This document shows positions 16,670 to 24,493 of a DNA stretch of 64,000 nt, piece after piece (position 1 is the first letter of the stretch; every line of letters starts with the position of its first letter). The position numbers and the translations under genes are program-made. Source of the DNA: an uncultured bacterium. GTDB lineage: Bacteria; Verrucomicrobiota; Lentisphaeria; Victivallales; UBA1829. The notes below the pieces were generated by a model that did not search any database, had not been told where the DNA came from, and saw nothing but the letters and a program-made list of their open reading frames with translations. Where the stretch lies: positions 124,001 to 188,000 of the forward strand of contig CASFTV010000002.1 of NCBI GenBank assembly GCA_949297765.1. Reading direction: 5' to 3'.

Positions 16670-17074
16670 ATGACAAATAAATTGAATTTGCCGGGAGGAT
16701 CGGAGACGATTCTGATCGTCGACGACCAGGAGACCGTTTGGGATTTTTTGATCGAAGCGCTTCAGAAACTCGGATATTCCGTTCTGCTGGCCGAAAACGG
16801 ACTCGACGCCGTGGAGATCTATCAGAACAATCCGGGGCAGATTGATCTTGTTCTTCTCGATATGATTATGCCGCATCAGGGGGGGCATTCGACATTCTAC
16901 AAGCTGAAAGAGCTGGATCCCGGAGTCCGGGTGCTGCTCTCCAGCGGATTCGTCTCCCATGACGAGGTGGACGACCTGCTCGCAAACGGCGCGGCCGGCT
17001 TCCTCCCGAAACCCCACCGCATCTCCACCATGGCCGCGGAAATCCGACGGATTCTCGACCAAAAAAAGAAATAA
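16670..17074 (+). CDS. Single-domain CheY-like response regulator
   Basis: A 134-residue receiver with every canonical site: Asp18-Asp19 (IVDDQE), phospho-acceptor Asp64 (LLDMIMPHQGG), Ser91/92 switch (LLSSGF) and Lys114-Pro115 (PKP). There is no output domain. It follows the Ser/Thr kinase after 15 bases with GGGAGAG upstream and so should be co-transcribed. Its phosphodonor is unknown: no histidine kinase is nearby. The contrast with the Glu-substituted receiver at 6870-7340 is clear, because this one can be phosphorylated in the normal way. Confidence 0.9.
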   Translation: MTNKLNLPGGSETILIVDDQETVWDFLIEALQKLGYSVLLAENGLDAVEIYQNNPGQIDLVLLDMIMPHQGGHSTFYKLKELDPGVRVLLSSGFVSHDEVDDLLANGAAGFLPKPHRISTMAAEIRRILDQKKK

Positions 17075-17077
17075 GAT

Positions 17078-17106
17078 TTGAATTGTTCCCGAACAAGGTG
17101 TAAATT
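17078..17106 (+). promoter_or_regulatory. Promoter of the riboflavin operon
   Basis: TTGAAT at 17078-17083 and TAAATT at 17101-17106, spacing 17. Initiation about 17114 places the FMN aptamer at the 5' end of the transcript. Confidence 0.65.
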
Positions 17107-17132
17107 AAATCCCGTAAAGAGTCAAAAAGAGC

Positions 17133-17258
17133 GATCTTCGGGGCGAGGTGAGTTTCCGGAATATGGAGACGATTCCCGACCGGCGGTAAAAGTCCGCGAG
17201 CCGGAAGGCTGATACGGTGCAAGTCCGTAACCGACAGTAAAGTCTGGAAGGGAGAGGG
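17133..17258 (+). promoter_or_regulatory. FMN riboswitch (RFN element)
   Basis: The conserved RFN blocks occur in order: GATCTTCGGGGCGAGGTGAG, ATTCCCGACCGGCGGTAAAAG, TCCGCGAGCCGG, CGGTGCAAGTCCG, CCGACAGTAAAGTCTGGAAG and a closing GGGAGAG. The element lies directly upstream of ribBA, the expected place. FMN binding should lower expression of the following riboflavin genes. Confidence 0.95.
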
Positions 17259-17297
17259 TCGACCGCAATGCTGTCTGATTGAAATCTGGCTGATGCG

Positions 17298-17350
17298 CGC
17301 GCCTGTAACGCTCTGTCGTACAGTGAAACAACAACAGAAGGAAAGGCGCG
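17298..17350 (+). promoter_or_regulatory. Possible SD-sequestering helix of the riboswitch expression platform
   Basis: CGCGCCT at 17298-17304 is complementary to AGGCGCG at 17344-17350, which lies in the ribosome-binding region just before ATG 17355. No U-tailed terminator hairpin follows the aptamer, so control of translation start is more likely than transcription attenuation. The intervening loop holds a small hairpin (CTGT-CGT-ACAG). Confidence 0.4.
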
Positions 17351-17354
17351 GAAA

Positions 17355-18575
17355 ATGAGCAGTATGTTTGATTCCGTCGAAGAAGCAGTCGAAGACATCC
17401 GCAACGGAAAAATGGTCATTGTGACCGATGACGAGGGCCGGGAAAACGAAGGCGATCTCGTCTGCGCGGCGGAGAAGATCACCCCGGAACACATCGTTTT
17501 CATGGCAACCCACGCACGCGGACTGATCTGCACTCCCATTCCGGAGGCGCGTGCGAAAGAATTGGGAATCGCCCGGCCGCCCTCCACGGATATGTTCCAT
17601 ACGGCGTTCACGGAGAGCGTCGATTCCAAAATCGGAACCACCACCGGGATCTCCGCGTTCGACCGGGTGAAGACGGTCCTGGATTTGATTGATCCGGCAC
17701 GGAAGGCATCCGATTTTGCCCATCCGGGGCATACGTTTCCTATCGCGGCGCGTCCGGGCGGCGTGCTGCAGAGAACAGGACATACCGAGGCGGCGGTCGA
17801 TCTGGCCCGTCTCGCCGGACTTACGCCCGCCGGCGTCATCTGCGAAATCATGAACGACGACGGGAAGATGGCGCGCCTGGATTCTCTGATCGAATTCAAA
17901 AACCGCTTCGGGCTGAAAATCGTCTCGGTGGCGGATATCATTGCCTACCGCAGAAAGACCGAGAAGCTGGTCGTCTGCGAGGAGACGGTCGATTTCCCGA
18001 ACAAGCACGGACATTTCAAGCTGCATCTCTACCGTTCGCTGATCGACGGATCCACCCATCTTGCGCTGACCTGCGGCGATGTCGCGGGAAAGGAGGATGT
18101 GCTGACGCGCGTTCACAGTGAATGCCTCACCGGAGACGTGTTCGGGTCCTGCCGCTGCGACTGCGGAGAACAGCTCGATGCCGCCATGGACATGATCGCT
18201 CAGGAGGGCTGCGGCGTCCTGATCTATCTGCGCCAGGAAGGACGCGGAATCGGGCTGGCGAACAAAATCAAGGCCTACAAACTGCAGGAAGAAGGATGCG
18301 ATACGATTGAGGCAAATGAACGTCTCGGCTTTCCCGCGGATCTGCGGGAATACGGGATCGGCGCGCAGATGCTGCTGGATCTCGGCGTGAAGGGCGTCCG
18401 CCTGCTGACCAACAACCCGAAAAAACTGGTGGGCATCGACGGATACGGACTGCGGATCAACGGCAGAGTTCCGATCGAAATTGTTCCCCAGAAGTACAAC
18501 GAACGGTATCTTGCCACCAAGAAGCAGCGGATGGGACATCTCTTTCAGAATACAGCATTGGACAGCATTAAATAA
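17355..18575 (+). CDS. ribBA: Bifunctional 3,4-dihydroxy-2-butanone-4-phosphate synthase / GTP cyclohydrolase II
   Basis: A 406-residue two-domain enzyme making both precursors of riboflavin. The N-terminal RibB domain (about 1-200) has DDEGRENEGDL, the loop GGVLQRTGHTEAAVDL and the end motif VICEIMNDDGKMAR. The C-terminal RibA domain has the zinc-binding cysteines in SECLTGDVFGSCRCDCG, then LRQEGRGIGL and LLTNNPKK. Both active sites look complete. It is the first gene after the FMN riboswitch, and ribH starts 15 bases downstream. Confidence 0.97.
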   Translation: MSSMFDSVEEAVEDIRNGKMVIVTDDEGRENEGDLVCAAEKITPEHIVFMATHARGLICTPIPEARAKELGIARPPSTDMFHTAFTESVDSKIGTTTGISAFDRVKTVLDLIDPARKASDFAHPGHTFPIAARPGGVLQRTGHTEAAVDLARLAGLTPAGVICEIMNDDGKMARLDSLIEFKNRFGLKIVSVADIIAYRRKTEKLVVCEETVDFPNKHGHFKLHLYRSLIDGSTHLALTCGDVAGKEDVLTRVHSECLTGDVFGSCRCDCGEQLDAAMDMIAQEGCGVLIYLRQEGRGIGLANKIKAYKLQEEGCDTIEANERLGFPADLREYGIGAQMLLDLGVKGVRLLTNNPKKLVGIDGYGLRINGRVPIEIVPQKYNERYLATKKQRMGHLFQNTALDSIK

Positions 18576-18590
18576 ACAGGGAGAAAAAGT

Positions 18591-19073
18591 ATGAGCAAAC
18601 GACCCGGTAAGATTTTTGAAGGCGATCTGAACGCGAAAGGTCTTCGCATCGGCATTGTGTGCGCCCGGTTCAACGAATTTTTCGTCGGGAAACTGCTGGA
18701 CGGGGCAATCGACGCGTTTGTCCGTCACGGAGGCGATGCGGAACAGCTGGAAGTTGCCTGGGTTCCCGGAAGTTTCGAACTGCCGTTCGCCGTTTCCCGC
18801 ATGCTCGCCCGCGGCGGATATGATGCGGTGATTGCGCTCGGCTGCGTGATTCAGGGAGCCACCACCCACGCATCCCAGATCAACAATCAGGTGTCGAAAG
18901 GACTCGGACAGCTCGGCATGGAGAGCGGAATCCCGGTAATCTACGGACTCCTGACGACGGAGAACATTGAACAGGCCATCGAACGCAGCGGCACCAAGGC
19001 AGGAAACCGCGGTTTCGATGTGACCGTTTCCGCCATCGAAATGGCGAATCTGAACAAAGCACTGAAGAACTGA
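18591..19073 (+). CDS. ribH: 6,7-dimethyl-8-ribityllumazine synthase
   Basis: A 160-residue subunit. Family marks are ARFNEFFVGKLLDGA, VPGSFELPFAV, ALGCVIQGATTH and the late EQAIERSGTKAGNRG with the catalytic-site Arg/His neighbourhood. It condenses the RibBA butanone product with the RibD pyrimidine product. The start ATG 18591 has AGGGAG upstream. The length is that of icosahedral or pentameric homologues. The RibD and riboflavin synthase partners are 3-4 kb further on in the same operon. Confidence 0.96.
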   Translation: MSKRPGKIFEGDLNAKGLRIGIVCARFNEFFVGKLLDGAIDAFVRHGGDAEQLEVAWVPGSFELPFAVSRMLARGGYDAVIALGCVIQGATTHASQINNQVSKGLGQLGMESGIPVIYGLLTTENIEQAIERSGTKAGNRGFDVTVSAIEMANLNKALKN

Positions 19074-19092
19074 TGGAAAACGGAGAAGCGCA

Positions 19093-19614
19093 TTGATGAA
19101 TCCGATGAATCCGAACAGAGGACATGCGGCAAAGGTTTCCTCGCATTCGCACTTCAAGCGTCTCGGGCGCGAACTGGCGATGCAGTACCTTTATCTGTGC
19201 GACATGGGGGAGGGAAAAGATGATCCCGAGGCCCGGCGGATGTTCTGGGAACAGGCGGACGAAGCCGATCTGGCCGACGATGAACGCACCTTCAAAAAGG
19301 CGCGCGCCTATGCGGAAAAAATCATCGACGGCGTGTTCGGAAATCTTCCGGAAATCGACGGGGAAATCCGGGCGTTTTCTGAAAAATGGGATCTCGCACG
19401 GATCGCCGCCGTGGAACGCAACATCATCCGCGTCGCGGTCTACGAACTCAAATACTGTCCGGATATTCCGGCGCTGGTGAGCATCGACGAAGCCATCGAA
19501 ATCGCCAAGACATTTGCATCGGAAAAATCGGGAATTTTCATCAACGGTATTCTCAACGGCGTGAAGGATGCCCTTCCGCCGGATGCCAAGCAACGTCCCG
19601 GGGGCGGCGCATGA
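19093..19614 (+). CDS. nusB: Transcription antitermination factor NusB
   Basis: A 173-residue all-helical protein. It carries the NusB N-terminal helix (RLGRELAMQYLYLCDM) and the C-terminal signature ERNIIRVAVYELKYCPDIPALVSIDEAIEIAKTF, here about residues 115-150, ending in SGIFINGILNGV. NusB binds boxA RNA with S10 during rRNA transcription. ribH-nusB linkage is widespread in bacteria. The stop overlaps the ftsY start (ATGA at 19611-19614). The tail after NGVKDAL is poorly conserved. Because it lies behind an FMN riboswitch, its level may vary with flavin supply unless internal promoters exist; none is obvious. Confidence 0.93.
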   Translation: MMNPMNPNRGHAAKVSSHSHFKRLGRELAMQYLYLCDMGEGKDDPEARRMFWEQADEADLADDERTFKKARAYAEKIIDGVFGNLPEIDGEIRAFSEKWDLARIAAVERNIIRVAVYELKYCPDIPALVSIDEAIEIAKTFASEKSGIFINGILNGVKDALPPDAKQRPGGGA

Positions 19615-20537
19615 TTTCTCTCTTTTCATCGTTTCAGAAGGGACTCCAGAAGACCGCAACGGCGATCGAACGGGGAATCTCCAGTCTGTTCAAAGAGGTG
19701 AAACGGTGGGACGAATCTTCGTTCCGGACGCTGGAAAACGCCTTGATCGAAGCCGATTTCGGCCCCTCCGCATCCGCCGCGATCGTCCGCGACGTCCGGG
19801 ACCGGTATCAGCGCGGTCTGCTTTCCGGTTCCGATGAGATCCTTTCCGTCGCCGGAGAGGATCTCACGGCGATGCTGGAAAAGGACGCCCGGCCGTTGAA
19901 CATGGCGCCGGAGGGACTGACCGTCATTCTGATGGTCGGCGTCAACGGAAGCGGAAAGACCACGACTGCCGGAAAACTCGCCCATCGCTGGATCCGGGAA
20001 GGAAAGAAGGTCACTCTTGCCGCGTGCGACACGTTCCGTGCCGCCGCCGCGGAACAGCTCCATCTCTGGGCCGAACGCACGGGCGCGCAGATCGTCTCTT
20101 CGCGGACCGGCGCCGATCCTTCGGCCGTCGCGTATGACGCCGTCCAGTCCGCGCTCGCAAGGAATGCCGACATCCTCCTGATCGACACCGCCGGCCGCCA
20201 GCACAATAAAAAGGGATTGATGGATGAACTGGCGAAGATGCGCCGCATCATCGCGAAACTTCTTCCCGGCGCACCGCAGGAAACGCTTCTGACCCTTGAT
20301 GCGAGCATCGGGATCAATGCGGTTTCCCAGGCACGGGAATTCGCGGCCTCCTCCGGAGCAAGCGCCCTGGTGCTGACCAAACTCGACGGAACAGGAAAAG
20401 GCGGAGCCGCTGTTCAGATTCAGACGGAATTCAAACTGCCGATCCTGTTTGTCGGACTCGGGGAACAACCGGATGATCTGCAGCCCTTCGATCCCCGACA
20501 GTATGCGTCTGCGGTTCTCGGCCTTCCGCAGTCCTGA
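19611..20537 (+). CDS. ftsY: Signal recognition particle receptor FtsY
   Basis: A 308-residue NG-domain GTPase that docks SRP-ribosome complexes at the membrane. It shows the helical N domain (GISSLFKEVKRWDESSF), G1 GVNGSGKTTTAGKLAH, DTFRAAAAEQL, G3 DTAGRQHNKKGLMDEL, G4 TKLDGTGKGGA and the C-terminal GLGEQPDDLQPF. There is essentially no acidic A domain, as in many short FtsY proteins; membrane binding would rest on the N-terminal helix (MISLFSSFQKGL). ATG 19611, overlapping the nusB stop, is the natural start although the frame is open further upstream. Confidence 0.95.
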   Translation: MISLFSSFQKGLQKTATAIERGISSLFKEVKRWDESSFRTLENALIEADFGPSASAAIVRDVRDRYQRGLLSGSDEILSVAGEDLTAMLEKDARPLNMAPEGLTVILMVGVNGSGKTTTAGKLAHRWIREGKKVTLAACDTFRAAAAEQLHLWAERTGAQIVSSRTGADPSAVAYDAVQSALARNADILLIDTAGRQHNKKGLMDELAKMRRIIAKLLPGAPQETLLTLDASIGINAVSQAREFAASSGASALVLTKLDGTGKGGAAVQIQTEFKLPILFVGLGEQPDDLQPFDPRQYASAVLGLPQS

Positions 20538-20563
20538 ACCCCCAGAAAAAGAAAGGAAGCCGG

Positions 20564-21898
20564 ATGTTCAGATTCTCTCTTCTTCCGCTTCTCCTCGGTT
20601 TCTGCATGGCCGCGGCGTCCACCGCGGAGTATGATCTGCAGAAAACGCTCGGAGAGAACAACGAATTGTTTTCCGCCTCGGCAAACACGTTTGTCCTGAA
20701 AAACCGGATCTTCCGCTGGGTCTCGTCCAAACGGGATGCCGCGCGGTATTCCTCGTTCCGCAATCCGGTCCGCGCGACCTTTCTGGGGTTTCCCGTTTAC
20801 GAGGCAATCGTTTCGTTTGAAGGAAATCGGCCCTCCAAATTTTATCTTTCGCTGTACAACCGGGGCGATGCGGGCTCCATGGACTACGAGACATTCGAAA
20901 AACTGGTGGAGTCCTTCAATTCCGCCGTATCCAAATGGACCGGGGAAAATGGCGAGGAAATGGATGGCCGTCTCGCCAATAATATGATGCTCAATGCAAA
21001 TTTCCGGGTCGCGGGCGGATATCTCTACACGGTCAAGTGGAGCGCCAGCGGACGGAGCAAGCGGAACTATAAACCGGAATATCTCCAGTTCGAAATCGAA
21101 AAATTCGATCCGCAGAACGATCCCCGGAAACGTTCTCTGGTCCGGGTGGACCGGAGCAGAATCGAACGGTCCGCGGATCTCCCCTCCAATGTGGAGAAGC
21201 GTCCGGACGGAACGGTCTGGATCGCCAATATCCCGATGGTGGACCAGGGCGCGAAAGGCTACTGCGTCGCCGCCGTTCTGGAACGGGTCCTGCTCTATTA
21301 CGGAATCGAAAACGTCAATCAGCATACGATCGCCCAGCTGACCGGAACCACAAACGCCGGGACCTACTCGGAGGCTATGCTGGAGGCGCTGCGGAAGGCC
21401 GGAAGCAAATTCGGAATCCGGGTCCGCTCCCGCTACTCCGCCGAGATCGAATCGGTGGACGATCTGGAAAAAATGGTTTCCCGGTACAACAATCTGGCGA
21501 AAAAGGCAAAGAAAAAACGGATTGCCATGGTGCAGCGCGGAAACTATGTCTTTGTCGGGCCGACAATGGCGCAGATGGATCCCCAGCTGTTCCGGAAACT
21601 CCGCTGTGATGGCGAAAGCCGCGCGATGAACTCCTTCCGCAAAGAGATCCGGAACCGGGTCGACGAAGGTCTGCCGACCGTCTGGTGCGTTCTGCTCGGA
21701 CTCGTCAATGAAAAACAGAAAACCCTTCAGCCTTCCGGCGGACACATGCGCCTCATCATCGGCTACAACGAGGCCGACGACACCATCGTCTACACCGATA
21801 CCTGGGGCGCAGGACACGAATACAAGGTCATGCCGTTCGAAGACGCATGGGTCATGACCATGCGGACCATCGCCATCAATCCGAGGAGCGCCCGATGA
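20564..21898 (+). CDS. Secreted C39-like (papain-fold) cysteine peptidase family protein
   Basis: A 444-residue protein with a signal peptide (FSLLPLLLGFCMAAAST) and an N-terminal region of unknown fold. From about residue 225 there is a peptidase_C39_2-like domain: IPMVDQGAKGYCVAAVLERV with the probable nucleophile Cys, then near the end GGHMRLIIGYN with the probable His and a following VYTDTWG that could supply the third residue. The substrate is unknown. It begins 26 bases after ftsY with GGAAG upstream, and its stop overlaps the ribD start (ATGA at 21895-21898), so an exported protein is tied translationally to riboflavin synthesis. The assignment rests on these motifs; it could be a non-catalytic relative. 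Confidence 0.75.
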   Translation: MFRFSLLPLLLGFCMAAASTAEYDLQKTLGENNELFSASANTFVLKNRIFRWVSSKRDAARYSSFRNPVRATFLGFPVYEAIVSFEGNRPSKFYLSLYNRGDAGSMDYETFEKLVESFNSAVSKWTGENGEEMDGRLANNMMLNANFRVAGGYLYTVKWSASGRSKRNYKPEYLQFEIEKFDPQNDPRKRSLVRVDRSRIERSADLPSNVEKRPDGTVWIANIPMVDQGAKGYCVAAVLERVLLYYGIENVNQHTIAQLTGTTNAGTYSEAMLEALRKAGSKFGIRVRSRYSAEIESVDDLEKMVSRYNNLAKKAKKKRIAMVQRGNYVFVGPTMAQMDPQLFRKLRCDGESRAMNSFRKEIRNRVDEGLPTVWCVLLGLVNEKQKTLQPSGGHMRLIIGYNEADDTIVYTDTWGAGHEYKVMPFEDAWVMTMRTIAINPRSAR

Positions 21899-22914
21899 CC
21901 GATGAATTCTACATGCTCCGCGCGGCGGAACTCGCACGGCGGGCGCTCGGGGAGACCACGCCGAATCCGATCGTCGGCGCCGTGATCGTCCGCGACGGAA
22001 AAATTCTCGGCGAGGGCTGGCATGCAAAAGCCGGCTGCCCGCACGCCGAAATCGAAGCGATCCGCTCCGCCGGAGAGAACGATCTGAAAGGAGCGGTTCT
22101 CTATGTGACGCTCGAACCGTGTTCATCGTGGGGACGCACGCCGCCGTGTACCGATGCGCTGATCCGCGCCGGATTCTCCCGCGTGGTGATCGGCTGCACC
22201 GATCCGAATCCGAAACACGCGGGAAAGGCGGCCGGACTGCTGCGCGAACATGGAATCGAGGTCTGCTGCGGCGTCGCGGAAAAAGAGTGCCGGAAACTCA
22301 ACGAGGCATTTTTCAAATGGATCACGACCGGGAAGCCGTTTGTCCTGCTCAAACTGGCTCTTACTCTCGATGGAAAAATCGCAACGCATGACGGACACTC
22401 CCGCTGGATCACCGGGCCGGAGGCGAGGGCACGGGTCCAGCATCTCCGGCGCTGGGCGGATGCGGTTATGGTCGGAGGGGGAACCTTCCGAGCGGATTCG
22501 CCGCGTCTCACCGTGCGCGACGAGGCGGGGACGGTGCTGAAAACTCCGTGCAGAATCGTGCTTTCCGATTCCGCGGACCCCCTGCCGGATGGCTGGGAAC
22601 GGGTTTCCCTGCATTCTCCGGAAGAGTGGGAGGCGTTTCTTCTTGAACTCGGGAAGCGGCCGTTTGTCTCGCTGCTTCTGGAAGGGGGAGGGGAGCTTGC
22701 CGCGTCGGCGCTGAATGCGGGGGCCGTGGATAAAATCGAATTTCATTATGCACCGAAGATCCTCGGGGGAAGAGGGAGCCGTCCCGGTGTGGGCGGTGCC
22801 GATCCGTCGGATCTTGCGGAGGCGTTTGCCGTGGACGGGATGGAGATTGTCCGTCTCGGAACAGATTTCGCGGTGACCGGATACGTCCGGAAACCGCAGA
22901 AGCGGAGGAGTTGA
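21895..22914 (+). CDS. ribD: Riboflavin biosynthesis deaminase/reductase
   Basis: A 339-residue bifunctional enzyme. The deaminase half (1-145) has ARRALGETTPNPIVGAVIV, the zinc His-Ala-Glu motif (PHAEIEAI) and EPCSSWGRTPPCTDALI. The reductase half has KLALTLDGKIATHDGHSRWITG, AVMVGGGTFRADSPRLTVR, the LLLEGGGELAASAL motif and the closing GTDFAVTGYV. It converts the GTP cyclohydrolase II product to the ribityl-pyrimidine. I chose ATG 21895, which overlaps the peptidase stop; an in-frame ATG at 21847 would add residues unlike the family. The ribE start follows at once. Confidence 0.96.
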   Translation: MTDEFYMLRAAELARRALGETTPNPIVGAVIVRDGKILGEGWHAKAGCPHAEIEAIRSAGENDLKGAVLYVTLEPCSSWGRTPPCTDALIRAGFSRVVIGCTDPNPKHAGKAAGLLREHGIEVCCGVAEKECRKLNEAFFKWITTGKPFVLLKLALTLDGKIATHDGHSRWITGPEARARVQHLRRWADAVMVGGGTFRADSPRLTVRDEAGTVLKTPCRIVLSDSADPLPDGWERVSLHSPEEWEAFLLELGKRPFVSLLLEGGGELAASALNAGAVDKIEFHYAPKILGGRGSRPGVGGADPSDLAEAFAVDGMEIVRLGTDFAVTGYVRKPQKRRS

Positions 22915-22916
22915 CG

Positions 22917-23567
22917 ATGTTTACCGGACTGGTGGAATCGACCGGCGTGATCCTTTCCCGGAAAATGAGCGGAGAATCGGGGCGGATCGTGCTGGATGCG
23001 GAAAAGCGTTTCCCGGATCTGACGGCCGGAGAGAGCATCGCCGTCAACGGGGCATGTCTGACGCTCGAAGACGGGATGAAGGGCGGACCGCTGACGTTTT
23101 ATGTGATGCGGGAAACGTTCGAACGGACCAATCTTGGGTCGCTGCCGGTCGGAAGCACGGTGAACATGGAGCGCGCGCTGCCGGCAAACGGAAGGCTCGG
23201 CGGACATCTCGTTGCGGGGCATGTGGATGCCACCGGACGGATCCTCTCGTTCCATCGGCGCAAGTCCGACCTGGAACTGGAAATCGAACTGCCGGAAAAT
23301 CTGCGGGAATATTTTGTCGAAAAGGGATCCGTCGCCGTGGACGGGATCTCCCTGACCCTGGAAACCGTTTCGGAAAGGAGTTTCCGCATCGGAATCATTC
23401 CGACCACCTGGCGCGAAACCGCAATCCATACCCGGAAACCCGGGGATACGGTCAATCTTGAAACCGATCTGATCGGGAAATATGTGATCTCTTATCTGAA
23501 GGGCGGAGAACGGAAGAAGGAATCCGGAATCACGATGGAGACACTCGCGGGAGCCGGATTCCTATGA
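22917..23567 (+). CDS. ribE: Riboflavin synthase (alpha chain)
   Basis: A 216-residue protein with two lumazine-binding barrels. It starts with MFTGLVESTGVI, followed by ESIAVNGACLTLE in barrel one and GSVAVDGISLTLETVSERSF in barrel two, with GGHLVAGHVD between them. It dismutates two lumazines to riboflavin. ATG 22917 is chosen because the family starts MFTG and GGAGGAG lies seven bases upstream; a TTG at 22911 is also in frame. The stop overlaps the next gene as ATGA. Confidence 0.96.
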   Translation: MFTGLVESTGVILSRKMSGESGRIVLDAEKRFPDLTAGESIAVNGACLTLEDGMKGGPLTFYVMRETFERTNLGSLPVGSTVNMERALPANGRLGGHLVAGHVDATGRILSFHRRKSDLELEIELPENLREYFVEKGSVAVDGISLTLETVSERSFRIGIIPTTWRETAIHTRKPGDTVNLETDLIGKYVISYLKGGERKKESGITMETLAGAGFL

Positions 23568-24409
23568 AACGGATTCTCCCGACTCTTCCGGAAATCGCGG
23601 CGGAGGCGTCGTTCGGCATGGCGCTGGCGTCGTCCGGCGTTCCGGTGGACAAACTCGCGGACTTTCTGGTGCTGCCCGATGCGTTTTCCGCGGTGGAACT
23701 GCCCGTGGAACTGCTCGAACGGAAGGAGGCGTCCTATCTGCTTGCACGGGTGCTGCGGGGATTCCGCTCGGTCCAGATCGGGTCAATCATCGACAGCGAC
23801 GTCGCCCGGAATCTTCCCTTCTCCTCGGAGTCCCTGTTTCAGGAGTTCGCCGCCTATACGGAAAAAATGCTGACACTGTTTCATTCGATCGGCATCCGGA
23901 CCGTCACATTCGATCCCCGGATGAACGATATTCTCAACGACAGCCGGACTCTGAATGCGACCCTTCATCTTCTGAAGCTCATTGCACCGGTCCTGAACCG
24001 GACCGGAATGACCCTCCTTCTCCCGTTCTCTCTGCCGTGTGCGGATTCGGAACTTCCGGGCCGCCTGGTGCAGTTCCTCCGTCGTTCGATGATTCCGGAG
24101 CTGAAGGTGCGTCTGGACATCAAACCTCATGAGATTCCGCGCAAACTGACCGTTCCCTCCGTTCTCGCCGGAACGCTGCTTCTGGAAGTGCGTTCGGTTC
24201 TGTTCCGGTACGATGCGGATGCCGGAAATGTGCTGCTTCCCGCCCATCTTCTTCCGTGGCTGGAGGCGCTGGGAATCCGCGGCTTTTCCGGCTCGTGGCT
24301 GGTTGCGCCTTCGTCGAAGGACGCCGCCCGTCTTCCCGCCGAAGCCCTCCATTTTGCGGACGTCCTGGAGGAGCTGCGGAAAAAGGACGGAGGCGGAACG
24401 GTTCCCTGA
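23564..24409 (+). CDS. Conserved hypothetical protein with TIM-barrel (AP-endonuclease-like) pattern, last gene of the rib operon
   Basis: A 281-residue soluble protein without signal peptide. Repeating strand-helix pieces (LFHSIGIRTVTFDPRMND, LLKLIAPVLNRTGMTLLLPFS, PELKVRLDIKPHEI, GTLLLEVRSVLFRYD, LEALGIRGFSGSW) look like a sugar-isomerase or AP-endonuclease-type barrel. The metal-ligand His/Glu set of active members is not obvious, so it may not be catalytic. It overlaps the riboflavin synthase stop by four bases and so is the distal gene of the FMN-riboswitch operon. A flavin link is only by position. I do not recognise a named family. Confidence 0.65.
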   Translation: MKRILPTLPEIAAEASFGMALASSGVPVDKLADFLVLPDAFSAVELPVELLERKEASYLLARVLRGFRSVQIGSIIDSDVARNLPFSSESLFQEFAAYTEKMLTLFHSIGIRTVTFDPRMNDILNDSRTLNATLHLLKLIAPVLNRTGMTLLLPFSLPCADSELPGRLVQFLRRSMIPELKVRLDIKPHEIPRKLTVPSVLAGTLLLEVRSVLFRYDADAGNVLLPAHLLPWLEALGIRGFSGSWLVAPSSKDAARLPAEALHFADVLEELRKKDGGGTVP

Positions 24410-24493
24410 ACGTTCTTCACCGGTCCGCCGGACGGACTCTCCGGCGCGCGGTTCAACGATCCGACAACACCTCATAACAGAAAGGACCCGAAA

